DNA of 64,000 bases from CAYJLF01 sp964371055 (lineage in GTDB: Bacteria > Eisenbacteria > RBG-16-71-46 > CAIMUX01), in NCBI GenBank assembly GCA_964371055.1, contig CAYJLF010000018.1, positions 1-64,000 of the forward strand, read 5' to 3'. A program made the translations under genes and the position numbers. Of the stretch, positions 27,065-35,805 are shown piece by piece. Below the pieces are notes generated by a model. The model was not told the origin of the DNA. It searched no databases and worked only from the letters and a program-made list of their open reading frames with translations. Each line of letters begins with the position of its first letter. Position 1 is the first letter of the stretch.

Positions 27065-29860
27065 TTGCACGCACGATTGCGCGCCCTCGACCGCCCTCTG
27101 ACCCCCGCGCAGGCCCGCGCCATCCGTGACCGCGCTGCGTCCATGGTCCATGCCGATCCCGGACGCGCGCTCGAACTCGCCCAGGCGGCCCTGGAGTACG
27201 CGCGGCGGCGACCGGCGGCGGCCGCGAGCGAGCAGCTTGAACTCCTGGCCCACGTCTGGCGCGCCTCGGCCGAGGCGGAGATGTTCTCCGGCCGTTTACC
27301 GGCCGCCCACGCCGCCTATCTGGAGGCGACCGGCGCCGCCGAGGCGGCCGGAGCGAAGCATCTCCTCGGCGAGATCCTCGTCGGCCGGGTCCATCACCTC
27401 TCGCTGATGGGTGCGACGGACGAAGCGGCCAGGGTCGGGCGCCGAGCCGAGCGGATCCTTCGTGCGCTCTGCGATCTGGCCTACCTCGGCAAGCTCTACC
27501 TGAACCGCGGGAACATCCACTATCAGCGCGACGAGTATCGCGAGGCCGGGCGGGAATATGCCAAGGCTGCCGCGGTTTTCGAGCGACTGCATCTGCGGGA
27601 TGCGACCTGGGCCGTGCTCCTCATGAACCGCGGCATCGTCGCGACCAACCTCTCCCGCCTGCGGGAGGCACGGGCGCTCTTCCAGCGCTGTGCGAAGGAG
27701 TGCGCGCGCCAGGGACTCGACCTGGTCTGCGCCCAGGCCAGGTACAACCTCGGCTTCCTCGAAGCGGGTCGCGGGGACTATCGCCTGGCTCTCCGGCTCC
27801 TCGAGGAGGCCGAAGCGGTCTTCCACCGGCTGGAGATCGCCGACATGACCGCGGCGGCCCAGCGCGCCCGCGCCGAGATCTATCTCGATCTCGGCATGGC
27901 CCGGGAAGCCGAGGAGCTGGCGGAAGCTGCGGCCGCCGGATTTGCCGGCCAGAACATGCGCCTGGACGAAACGCTCGCCCGCCTGGACCAGGCCCGCGCC
28001 CGCATGCTCGACGGACGCCCGGAAGCGGCCCTGCCGCTCCTGGTCGAAGCGTCCGGACGTTTCACCGGCCGTCAGGGGCGCGCTCGCCGGGCGGGCGTCC
28101 TCTTGGAACTCGCCCGGGCGCGACTCCAGTCCGGGGATCAGGATGGGGCGGCCCACTTCGCCCGCGCCGCGGACGAGTTGTACCGCAAGCTCTCCATGTC
28201 GCGCGGTCGTTCGGAAGCCCGGCGCGCATGGGCGGAGGCTGAGTCGGGACGCGGCCGCCCGGGAAGTGCCGAGCGACTGCTGGCGCCGGCGCTGCGGAGT
28301 CTTCACGACCAGACCCTCGGAGAGCAGGCGGAAGTCCTCGCCCTGGCGGGGCGGATCGCCCGTGCCGGCGGCCGTTCGGCGCTCGCGGCGCGGCGACTGG
28401 AGCGTGCGACCGAGGCGCTGGAATTGCAGCGTCACCTGATCCCGGGAATCGAGCTCCGATCCAGGGCCTTCGAGCGGCACGTCCGCCTCTATCGCGAACG
28501 CCTGGCCATGGAGCTCGATGCAGCGAAGCCTCGCCTCGAGACGCTCTATCGGCTCGCCGCCGCCGGCCGGGCTCGCGCGTTCCTGGAACGGGCGCGCCAG
28601 GCGGGCACGCGTTCGGGAGAACGGCTGGCCGAGGACCGAGCCGTTCTGGGCTCGCTCGTCCGCCGCCTGGAGGCCGCGGAAACCCCCGAGGAGGGCGAAC
28701 CGAATCCGCACAAGATCCAGGATCTGCGGGATGAGGTGCGGCGTATGGAGCAGCGTCTGGTGGCGCGAGTCCGGCGGGCGGACGTGACGACGGGGAGTGC
28801 CGCCAGACGGCGTGATCCGGTTCACGATCAATCCGCTGCGGATCACCGCCGGGCGGCCCGTTTGCTGCGCCCCGACGAGACTCTGGTCGAGTACTTCGTC
28901 GTGGACGATCGGATTCTCGTCCTCCTCATCAGTCCGGGCGGTGCCGCCTGGCGCATCCTGCCGGACTCGATCTCCTCCCTGCAGTCGAAGATCGCGCGGG
29001 TCCAGTTCCAGCTCGACGCCGCCGCCGCCCTCGAGCCGGGCCAGGGTGGCGCCCCCGACTTCCGCCGGCGCGCGGCTGAGGATGCGCTCGTCGCACTCTA
29101 CACCGCGGTCCTAAGGCCCCTGGAGGACCTCCTGCCACCCCGAGGGCGGCTCCTGGTGGTGCCGCACGCGATCCTGCATCGCGTCCCCTTCGAGTGCCTC
29201 TGGACCGGATCAGGGTATCTGGACGAACGATTCGTCGTCGCGCGGTGTCCGACTCCGGAGTTCCTGCACCGCCGCCGCGAGGCTCACACCCCGCGTTCCG
29301 TCCGGACGGTCCTGAGCGGCCAGGTCCTCGGCGGCCCGGCTGCGGTCGAGAGGGAACTGCGAACGATCGCCGGCTACTTCCCGGCTTCCCGGCTGCGGGT
29401 TCTCCGCGATCCCGACACCGCAACCATCCTCGATGCCATGGAACGCTGCCGTGTCCTTCACCTCAGCACCCACGGGGTCTATCGCGAAGACAACCCCGTC
29501 TTCTCACGTCTCGCCACCGCCGATGGGGCTCTCTTCCTCGCCGACATCTTCGGGCGGCGCCTCGACGCGGAGCTGGTCGTGCTCAGTGCCTGCAACTCCG
29601 GGCGGGTCTTCCTCGGGAGCGGCGACGATCTCGAGGGAGTGGCGCACGGATTCCTCGCCGCCGGCGCTCGCCACCTCGTCGCGTCCCTCTGGAGGGTGCA
29701 CGACGAAGCGACCGTCGCGCTCATGGAGGCGTTCTACCGTCGATACACCAGTGACGCCCGCCGAGACCCGGCGCTGGCGTTGAACCTCGCCGGACGCGAG
29801 GTCCGCACAGCATGGAATCACCCCTTCTTCTGGGGCGGATTCTGCGTCCAGGGAGGCTGA
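27065..29860 (+). CDS. TPR-CHAT (caspase-fold) protein
   Basis: 931 residues from a TTG start at 27065 with GGAGG 11 bases upstream; the frame is open to 26921 without an ATG or GTG. Residues about 20-480 are a tetratricopeptide-like helical array (for example LYLNRGNIHYQRDEYREAG). A coiled or linker region with RAFLERARQAG follows. The C-terminal CHAT domain (about 600-931) has the dyad of this clan CD peptidase family: His803 in HLSTHG and Cys843 in SACNSG, and ends in NHPFFWGGFCV as usual. It may be an intracellular protease or effector released by regulated expression. It is third in the sigma/anti-sigma operon. Its target is unknown; the last 140 bases overlap a convergent gene. Confidence 0.9.
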   Translation: MHARLRALDRPLTPAQARAIRDRAASMVHADPGRALELAQAALEYARRRPAAAASEQLELLAHVWRASAEAEMFSGRLPAAHAAYLEATGAAEAAGAKHLLGEILVGRVHHLSLMGATDEAARVGRRAERILRALCDLAYLGKLYLNRGNIHYQRDEYREAGREYAKAAAVFERLHLRDATWAVLLMNRGIVATNLSRLREARALFQRCAKECARQGLDLVCAQARYNLGFLEAGRGDYRLALRLLEEAEAVFHRLEIADMTAAAQRARAEIYLDLGMAREAEELAEAAAAGFAGQNMRLDETLARLDQARARMLDGRPEAALPLLVEASGRFTGRQGRARRAGVLLELARARLQSGDQDGAAHFARAADELYRKLSMSRGRSEARRAWAEAESGRGRPGSAERLLAPALRSLHDQTLGEQAEVLALAGRIARAGGRSALAARRLERATEALELQRHLIPGIELRSRAFERHVRLYRERLAMELDAAKPRLETLYRLAAAGRARAFLERARQAGTRSGERLAEDRAVLGSLVRRLEAAETPEEGEPNPHKIQDLRDEVRRMEQRLVARVRRADVTTGSAARRRDPVHDQSAADHRRAARLLRPDETLVEYFVVDDRILVLLISPGGAAWRILPDSISSLQSKIARVQFQLDAAAALEPGQGGAPDFRRRAAEDALVALYTAVLRPLEDLLPPRGRLLVVPHAILHRVPFECLWTGSGYLDERFVVARCPTPEFLHRRREAHTPRSVRTVLSGQVLGGPAAVERELRTIAGYFPASRLRVLRDPDTATILDAMERCRVLHLSTHGVYREDNPVFSRLATADGALFLADIFGRRLDAELVVLSACNSGRVFLGSGDDLEGVAHGFLAAGARHLVASLWRVHDEATVALMEAFYRRYTSDARRDPALALNLAGREVRTAWNHPFFWGGFCVQGG

Positions 29861-31565
29861 GCGTGCCGGCCGCTCGAGGGACCTTCGCCCCCACCGGACG
29901 CACGCCGACGGTCCTCGCGTCACGAGCCAGGAACGAACGGTAGGACCGGCGAGGTGCGGGCTCCAGTTCGCTCTCGACCTCCCTGACCACGTATTGATAG
30001 TAGATCAGCGGCATCCAGGGCGGGCCCGATTCCAGATCGTAGGGGGGACGGATCCCGAGCGAATCGACCGCGACCTGATAGAGATGGGCCCCTTGCCACG
30101 CGAAGTCGACGCTGATCGCCCCCGGAGGCACGCCGGTCGCAACCAGCTCCCGCGCTACGCTCCAACGCGCCTCCTGGCGCTCCAGCGACGCGCGGTTCCA
30201 CTCCGCGGAGAGCCCCGCCATGACTGCGGTGGCGACCACGGCCGTGATGAACCTCGCCCGACCGGCCGGCCGATCCGCGACCACCACCAGGATCAGCGCG
30301 GGGAGCAACGGCAGGGCATACCGTACATACACGGCCTGGAGCATGATGCCGGGAAGCCACTGAAGGACAGCCAGCCCCAGCACCAGGGTCGCCATGCGGG
30401 CACTTCGTTCGCAGATCGCGCGACGTGCGACGCGAACGACCAAAGTCGCGAGCGAGGCCACGACGATGACGGAACAAAGAGTCAGGGCTCCGCGGCCGAC
30501 CAATTCAGAGGACCAGGCGAAGGCACGCCTCGGCAGACGAAACAACACGAACTCGCTCAAAGCGATTCCCTGAAACGGCCACCCGGGCTGCATCGGCGGC
30601 TGGTCCCGCATCAGCCAGAAAGCGGCGGCAGCCGCCGTCGCGAACGCGAGGCTCCAGATCACGAACTCGTGCCGGTGGGATCCTCGCTCTCGTGCCCGGA
30701 CGTGGATCAGGGCCAGAAGCGGAAAGAGCGGCAGGGAGGCCGTCAAGAGATTCGCTGTCCCTTCCCCGACCACCGCGGGAAACACTTCCACGAAGCGACC
30801 CACTCCGCCGCCGTCGAAGATCACGGGCCGGTTGCTCCACCCGGCGAAGGAGGCCAGCCCCTCGGAGCCCCGAAGGAGCGCCAGGTGGACTCCGACGGCC
30901 GACGCGACCGGAACGATGAGGAGTGCCACCACGGCGAGGCGCCCCATCGGTTCCGGCCGGGACTCTGCGCCACGTGCGCCGATCGACCGGCGCCAGCAGA
31001 GAACGCTCCCTCCGGCGGCGGCCACCGCCAGGGGGAGGCCCTGCTGTCGAACGAGGTAGGCGGCCGCGATGACGAGCCCGGGCCAGAGGAAATTCCGCGC
31101 TCGCGTGCCATCCAGCGCTCGCACCAAAAGCCACGTCGCGAGGAGCGACAGCGCCAGATACGGGACGTCGGTGTTGAACGTCCACGCCAGACCGAGATAG
31201 AGCGGGTGGAACAGAAGGAGCGCGGCCGCGATGGTCCCGACGGCGCGCGAGGCGCCGCAGCGTCGTGCCAGGCCGTAAAAGGCGAGCGTACCCAGCCAGG
31301 CCAGCACGATGGTCGAAACGCGCAGCGGGACGAAGCCCGGCCCGAAGAGCAGGGCGAAGAGCGCGCCCCAGACGGCCTGAGCCACCAAGCTCGGATCGTT
31401 CCAGCCGAGATAACGGAAGGTGCCCGAATCCAGCCAGGCGCGGACCGTCTGTTCATAGGCCCAGTCGTCGTTGCGTGCGATCTCAGCGCCGGTGGGAAGA
31501 ACCAGAACCGCCGCCAGAACCCCCAGACTCAGCACCGCCGGCGGCGGCAGCCACCGCACCGTCAC
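29721..31565 (-). CDS. GT39/PMT-like membrane glycosyltransferase
   Basis: 614 residues from a GTG at 31565 with no strong ribosome-binding site. The N-terminal half shows the family pattern: a first helix, an acidic loop motif (NDDWAYEQTVRAWLDSG), and repeated hydrophobic segments (AFYGLARRCG, YLALSLLATWLLVRAL, LVIAAAYLVRQQG). About ten membrane segments are visible. It probably uses a polyprenyl-phosphate sugar to glycosylate lipid or protein on the outer face of the membrane. The last 47 codons run antisense through the end of the CHAT gene and look non-conserved (Arg/Gly/Pro-rich), so the stop may be reached by read-through or a frameshift. It follows the FAD oxidoreductase gene after 25 bases. 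Confidence 0.75.
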   Translation of the reverse strand: MTVRWLPPPAVLSLGVLAAVLVLPTGAEIARNDDWAYEQTVRAWLDSGTFRYLGWNDPSLVAQAVWGALFALLFGPGFVPLRVSTIVLAWLGTLAFYGLARRCGASRAVGTIAAALLLFHPLYLGLAWTFNTDVPYLALSLLATWLLVRALDGTRARNFLWPGLVIAAAYLVRQQGLPLAVAAAGGSVLCWRRSIGARGAESRPEPMGRLAVVALLIVPVASAVGVHLALLRGSEGLASFAGWSNRPVIFDGGGVGRFVEVFPAVVGEGTANLLTASLPLFPLLALIHVRARERGSHRHEFVIWSLAFATAAAAAFWLMRDQPPMQPGWPFQGIALSEFVLFRLPRRAFAWSSELVGRGALTLCSVIVVASLATLVVRVARRAICERSARMATLVLGLAVLQWLPGIMLQAVYVRYALPLLPALILVVVADRPAGRARFITAVVATAVMAGLSAEWNRASLERQEARWSVARELVATGVPPGAISVDFAWQGAHLYQVAVDSLGIRPPYDLESGPPWMPLIYYQYVVREVESELEPAPRRSYRSFLARDARTVGVRPVGAKVPRAAGTLSLPGRRIRPRRRGDSMLCGPRVRRGSTPAPGLGGRHWCIDGRTPP

Positions 31566-31590
31566 GGCCCGGCTCTACCGCGACACGGGC

Positions 31591-32961
31591 TCACGCCGGG
31601 ATCTCCTCGGGCGCGCGGCGCCGGAAACCGGCCTCGGCCCCCCGGCCCTCGCGATCGAGAACCCGCAGCACGACATCCTGCGCCAGGCGCAACGTGCCGC
31701 TGATCACGCGATCCGCCGGGTAGAGCTGGGTCGATTCGATGAGGTAGCACCCGTCCCAGGGGGTCTCGAAGGGGGGGACCAAGGACGAGAAGCCGGTGCT
31801 GCAGATCGGCTGCGCGTGCGGAGCCCGGAACACCCGCCAGGACTCGATCCAGGATCGGGAGAAGCGGGGGTTGATCAACCGCAGCGCTTCCGTGTACTCG
31901 TCGAGCAGTTGCTCGTCCGGGCAGCCGTAGCGCGGCATCGACGACTCGAGGTAGTGCGGTACGTAGACGATGCTCCGGCCATCGAACGCCTCGCGGCCCG
32001 TGAGGTTGCCGTACTCGATGATCCCGTTGAAGCTGATGCGGCGGTCGTGCACGTTGAGCCAGAAGTTCGGAGTCAGCGGTTCCTTCAGCCGGAGAATCAT
32101 GCAGACCACCCCGATGAAGCGGATAGAGCGCAACCGGTCGAGATAGTCGGGCCGGTCTTCCGGTGCCAGTCGGCAGAAGACCGGCAACGGCACGGCGCAG
32201 ATCACGACATCATGCGGTACGCCCTCAACGCCGTTCGGGGTCTCGATCAGAACCCCGGTGGCTCGTCCCCGCTCGACCTGGATGCCGCGCACCACGGTCC
32301 GGCGATGAAGGCGAGCGCCCGCCTCCAGCCCGTGCTCCTCCAGGGAGCGAGTCAGCGTGTCGGACCCCCCTTCCAGGTGGCCGAACTGCTCTCGATGGAA
32401 GAGAGAGCGACGGGAAGCCGCGACCCGGTGGATCCGGTGCCACATCCAGGCGGCGGAAATCTCCTCGTGGTAGGCGCCGAATTTGACTCGGAGCAGCGGA
32501 TCCCAGATGACGTCGTAGGCGCGCCGGCCGATCCGCTCGATCAGCCATTCCTTCGCCGGACGATCTTCCAGCACCGGCCAACGCGTGAAACGACGGGAGT
32601 AGAGCACGTTGATTCCGAACCTGATCTTGTCGGACAGCGAGAGGGGAGTGAATCGAGCCAGATCGAGGGACGATCCGAAGGGATAGAGACGGCCGTCGTA
32701 GAAGAAGGCGGTCCGCGTCTGCCGCCACCGGAGTCGCTCCGCGAGACCGAGGCGCCCGCACGACTCGATCAAGGTCTGATCAGGACGACAGATGAAGTGA
32801 TAGAACCGTTCGATCCTGGTTCCGTCGAAGTCGAACGCGCTGGCGAGTCCGCCCAGCTCGCCGGAAGCCTCGTACAGGTCGACGGAGAAGCCTAGTCGGG
32901 CCAGCTCCCAGGCGGCCATCAATCCCGCGACGCCGCCTCCCACGATCCCGACCTTGGTCAC
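31591..32961 (-). CDS. FAD-dependent amine oxidase-like oxidoreductase
   Basis: 456 residues from a GTG at 32961, chosen because it overlaps the stop of the upstream DUF362 gene (GTGA) and has GGAG eight bases before it. The N-terminus is a dinucleotide-binding fold with G-x-G-x-x-G (GIVGGGVAGLMAAWELA) followed by the acidic end and GG doublet (LYEASGELGGLASAF) of the amine oxidase/protoporphyrinogen oxidase-like family. The C-terminal FAD-contact region is CYLIESTQLYPADRVISGT. Relatives include phytoene desaturases and UDP-galactopyranose mutase-like enzymes. The position between a DUF362 gene and glycosyltransferases suggests a role in glycolipid or polysaccharide metabolism, which is inference. 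Confidence 0.87.
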   Translation of the reverse strand: MTKVGIVGGGVAGLMAAWELARLGFSVDLYEASGELGGLASAFDFDGTRIERFYHFICRPDQTLIESCGRLGLAERLRWRQTRTAFFYDGRLYPFGSSLDLARFTPLSLSDKIRFGINVLYSRRFTRWPVLEDRPAKEWLIERIGRRAYDVIWDPLLRVKFGAYHEEISAAWMWHRIHRVAASRRSLFHREQFGHLEGGSDTLTRSLEEHGLEAGARLHRRTVVRGIQVERGRATGVLIETPNGVEGVPHDVVICAVPLPVFCRLAPEDRPDYLDRLRSIRFIGVVCMILRLKEPLTPNFWLNVHDRRISFNGIIEYGNLTGREAFDGRSIVYVPHYLESSMPRYGCPDEQLLDEYTEALRLINPRFSRSWIESWRVFRAPHAQPICSTGFSSLVPPFETPWDGCYLIESTQLYPADRVISGTLRLAQDVVLRVLDREGRGAEAGFRRRAPEEIPA

Positions 32962-34184
32962 GGACCATCTCCGCGCTCCGTCCACTGGCCCGCCTGAGGC
33001 CAGTCGCGCAGGATCCGATCGCGTCGCGAACGCCCCCGCAGCCCGTAGTACCACGCGAAGTACCAGAGGCGGGCCCCCCAGCAGAGCGGTTCGAGCAGGG
33101 GACTCTCGAAGACGAGCCGGCGAAACGCCGTGTTCCGCAGGGCCGACTCCACCCAGGAGACCGTGTTGTGTCGCGCCGTGGTGAAGTGCAGGTTCGGCAA
33201 CGTGTCGATGCGCACCCCGGCCTCGTCGACGACCTCGATCGCACTCCAGTCATGCCGCCCGATCCCGGCCTCGGCACAAAGCTCCAGGTGCCGGATCCGG
33301 GCGCCCTCCAGCCCCATGAGCCGCTGTGACACCGTGTCCACCGCGACCGGGTCCGCTCCCGCCAGCACGAGGTCGCAGATGCGCGGACGGCCCGACTTCG
33401 GCCCGTCTCCTTCCAGCGCCACCGTCGCGTCCAGGACGGTGAAGGCGGGCCGCAGGACGCTGGAGAGATCACGCAGCACGCGATCGACCACCGGGTGATA
33501 GTTGTGCCGGAACTTCGGGAGGCACCCCCACTGGTTCTTGATCGCGCCGCTCAGCACCGTCTTGTTGTGCGTCTTCATCACAGGTAGCGTGATCAACGGC
33601 ATCCGCGTCAGGATCTCGGGCAGTTCGAGCTCCGCGATCTCGAGTGGATCCGGCACGGGCACCCGCACGAAGGGTTGGCGGCTGAGGTTGACCCACTCGA
33701 TGCCGAGGCGGGCGCAGACGCGATCGAGACGCGTCTGGTGCAAAGCCCGTTCGCAGCTCACCAGGACCTGGTCCGCTTCCACCAGATAGAGTTTTCGCAC
33801 GCGACCCAGGAGAACCCGGGCGACACTCTCCACCACGCGAGGCGAAGTGACCGCTCCCGGGAGGAACAGGTCCCATCCCAGGTTCGGCTTCAGGGCGACC
33901 TCGCCGCCGGCCGGGATGAACTCGGTCCAGCCCGCCGCGGCCATGGCACGTTCGACCGCGTGCGGGATCTCCTCCCGCGTGCCGGAGACGGCAACGATGG
34001 AGGTCTCAGTGCGTGGTGCCGTCACTCCGACGATTTCCTCCAGGGCTGCGGCTGGCCGCCTGGTTGAGGGGCTGTAGAGCAGACGATCGAGGTCCGGCAC
34101 ATGATACGACAAAACCGGCCCCCGCCGGGAAACACACTCGAGGCTCCTTGACCGAAGGAAGGGAAGCGGTCTACCTTGAGGCAT
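32958..34184 (-). CDS. DUF362 domain protein
   Basis: 408 residues if it starts at the ATG at 34184 (AGGAG close upstream); the frame extends further and a later start is possible. DUF362 hallmarks are visible: VALKPNLGWDLFLPGAVTSP, LITLPVMKTHNKTVLSGAIKNQWG (the K-N motif region), and PRICDLVLAGADPVAVDTV. There is no ferredoxin-type Cys cluster and no Tat signal, unlike the second DUF362 protein in this window (50110-51378). The biochemical activity of the family is unknown. It is translationally coupled to the FAD oxidoreductase by a four-base overlap, so the two probably act together. Confidence 0.85.
   Translation of the reverse strand: MPQGRPLPFLRSRSLECVSRRGPVLSYHVPDLDRLLYSPSTRRPAAALEEIVGVTAPRTETSIVAVSGTREEIPHAVERAMAAAGWTEFIPAGGEVALKPNLGWDLFLPGAVTSPRVVESVARVLLGRVRKLYLVEADQVLVSCERALHQTRLDRVCARLGIEWVNLSRQPFVRVPVPDPLEIAELELPEILTRMPLITLPVMKTHNKTVLSGAIKNQWGCLPKFRHNYHPVVDRVLRDLSSVLRPAFTVLDATVALEGDGPKSGRPRICDLVLAGADPVAVDTVSQRLMGLEGARIRHLELCAEAGIGRHDWSAIEVVDEAGVRIDTLPNLHFTTARHNTVSWVESALRNTAFRRLVFESPLLEPLCWGARLWYFAWYYGLRGRSRRDRILRDWPQAGQWTERGDGP
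34148..34177 (+). promoter_or_regulatory. Candidate sigma-70-type promoter for the GT87 gene
   Basis: TTGACC (34148-34153) and a weak TACCTT (34172-34177) are 18 bases apart, 54 bases before the ATG at 34231. The -35 hexamer and spacing match the promoters predicted for the S8 and Omp28-like genes. It overlaps the start region of the divergent DUF362 gene. The -10 is poor, so confidence is limited. Confidence 0.35.
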
Positions 34185-34230
34185 CGTCTCCTCGATCGCC
34201 CACGAAGACCGAACGAACGGATCGGCATTG

Positions 34231-35547
34231 ATGCGTCTCCAACGGCTCTCGCGCCGCACCTGGATCCTCTCGATCCTCTTCATCGCGCTCTTCGCTTTCG
34301 CGCTCGCGCGCACCTCAGAGACGGCTCGACGCTATGCCGCCATTCCGGCCGGCTCGGCGATGTACATGGACCTTCGGATCTTTCTCCGGCTGGCGCAACA
34401 GGCACGGGACGAGGGAACGCTCTACCAAACCGAGAAAGCCGACTTCGCGGTGCCGGGCAGCGCCGTCTACAAGTATCCTCCGGCCTGGGCCGCGCTGCTT
34501 CAGCCGTTCATCGGCCTTCCCTGGAAAACCTCGGCGCGTATCCTGCTGGGATTGAACACGGCCCTCCTCGTTCTGGCCCTCGTCGTCTCCCTGCGTCTGA
34601 CCAGCCGATCCCCCTCGCGGATCGCAGTCGCGGTGCTCGTCTTCATCTCCTGGCAACCGTTCTGGGAGAGCATGGGAGGGATGCAGTTGGAGATGATGGT
34701 CCTGCTGCTGCTCACCCTGACCGTGGCGGCGCGCCGGGCGGGACGATCGTTCTGGAGCGGCGTGCCGGTCGGCGTGGCGGCTGCGCTCAAGGTCTATCCG
34801 GTCGGACTGGTGGCATGGTTCGCCTGGCGGAGGGACCTCCGCGCCATCGCCGGCGCGATCACCGGTGCGACCGTGATGTTCCTTGGATCCGCCGTCGTGC
34901 TCCGCCCCGCCTTCGTCCTGCAGTTCTTCGAGTTGTTGCCGTCGCTCGGAGGGACGAGCCTCGGCCCGGACAATCTCAGCGTGCTGGGCACGAGCGGCCG
35001 CTTCGGCGTCGCGCTCCTCCAGGGGACCGAGCCGTTGCGCCAGGCGACGGCCTTGGGACGCGTGGAGACGGTCTTCACGACACTCGCCTCCCCCCCGGCC
35101 CGCGTCCTCGCCCTCGGGCTGTCAGGCCTGATCGGGACAGCGCTGCTCTACCTGACCTGGCGCGCAGCCCGTCGAAGCCTCACAGCCAGGGAGACGGACC
35201 CCGAGGGAGGGACGGACGCGGGCTTCAGACTGGAGGCCGCGTTCTTTGGCGCCGCGATCTGCCTCCTCCTTTTCCTGATGCCGACCTCCTGGCCTGATTA
35301 TCAGACCCTCCTCTTCCTCCCCCTCCTGCTGGGACTCGCCTGGATCCGCTCTCCCCGTGAGGATCCCGTCGCCTGGGGACTCCTTCTGGCCGCCGGCGTG
35401 GCCGGAGCGATCCCGTTGGACTCCGGCCCGCTCTCCCGGCAACCGAACTGGACCCCCGCGATCCGTGGCTGGATCCCGCTGGCGATCTGGTGGGTTCTGA
35501 TCCACATCGAGTCCGATCGGGTGACCCCGGCGGGCCGCGGGAGGTGA
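34231..35547 (+). CDS. GT87 (DUF2029) family membrane glycosyltransferase
   Basis: 438 residues from ATG 34231; a TTG immediately precedes it in frame. The first helix (WILSILFIALFAFALA) is followed by the family's loop with MDLRIFLRLAQQARDEGTLYQ and YKYPPAWAALLQPF, matching the D-x-x-x-Y pattern and the KYPP motif of GT87 polyprenol-phosphate-mannose-type mannosyltransferases. About ten helices follow (VAVLVFISWQPFWESMGGMQ, LLLTLTVAARRAG and others). It probably transfers mannose or arabinose to a lipid or glycan on the outer leaflet. It diverges from the DUF362/FAD/GT39-like genes and may belong to the same pathway. Confidence 0.85.
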   Translation: MRLQRLSRRTWILSILFIALFAFALARTSETARRYAAIPAGSAMYMDLRIFLRLAQQARDEGTLYQTEKADFAVPGSAVYKYPPAWAALLQPFIGLPWKTSARILLGLNTALLVLALVVSLRLTSRSPSRIAVAVLVFISWQPFWESMGGMQLEMMVLLLLTLTVAARRAGRSFWSGVPVGVAAALKVYPVGLVAWFAWRRDLRAIAGAITGATVMFLGSAVVLRPAFVLQFFELLPSLGGTSLGPDNLSVLGTSGRFGVALLQGTEPLRQATALGRVETVFTTLASPPARVLALGLSGLIGTALLYLTWRAARRSLTARETDPEGGTDAGFRLEAAFFGAAICLLLFLMPTSWPDYQTLLFLPLLLGLAWIRSPREDPVAWGLLLAAGVAGAIPLDSGPLSRQPNWTPAIRGWIPLAIWWVLIHIESDRVTPAGRGR

Positions 35548-35580
35548 CGCGCTCCTGCGACAGATCGGACCAACAGGTCG

Positions 35581-35607
35581 GCCCGGCCCGGGCGTCGTCG
35601 GCCGGGC
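35581..35607 (+). terminator. Possible terminator hairpin after the GT87 gene
   Basis: GCCCGGCC (35581-35588) and GGCCGGGC (35600-35607) form a perfect eight-pair stem with an 11-base loop, 34 bases after the GT87 stop. No T-run follows, so it may be a weak terminator or only a GC-rich palindrome. Confidence 0.35.
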
Positions 35608-35654
35608 AGGCAACGGGGCCACCGGCGGAACCTTCTCGTCATCGCGCATCGACG

Positions 35655-35684
35655 TTGATTTTGCGGTCGAGATTCAGCTATACT
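35655..35684 (+). promoter_or_regulatory. Sigma-70-type promoter for the small secreted protein pair
   Basis: TTGATT (35655-35660) and TATACT (35679-35684) are separated by 18 bases, in an AT-rich patch that stands out from its surroundings. Transcription would start near 35691 and give a leader of about 115 bases before the ATG at 35806. This is one of the best -35/-10 matches I see in the window. Confidence 0.6.
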
Positions 35685-35690
35685 GTTCGA

Positions 35691-35805
35691 TGTATGAGTT
35701 TCGGTTGTCCGCGCTGTAGGCCCCTTCCGTGCGGATGGCTTAAGGGAGTGTTCCGGGCGCGTCGCCCGATCGTTCGAAGCTGAGCCACAGGGAAGGGATA
35801 CAACC
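35691..35805 (+). ncRNA. Structured 5' leader of the small secreted protein operon
   Basis: Between the predicted start site and the ATG, TCCGCGC can pair with GTGCGGA, GGGCG with CGCCC (loop CGT), and GGCTT with the AAGC/GCC segment near 35779-35786. The leader also holds a 29-codon open frame starting at the ATG at 35694 with three cysteines. I do not recognise any riboswitch class. It may simply be an untranslated leader with incidental GC pairing; confidence in a functional RNA is low. Confidence 0.25.
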
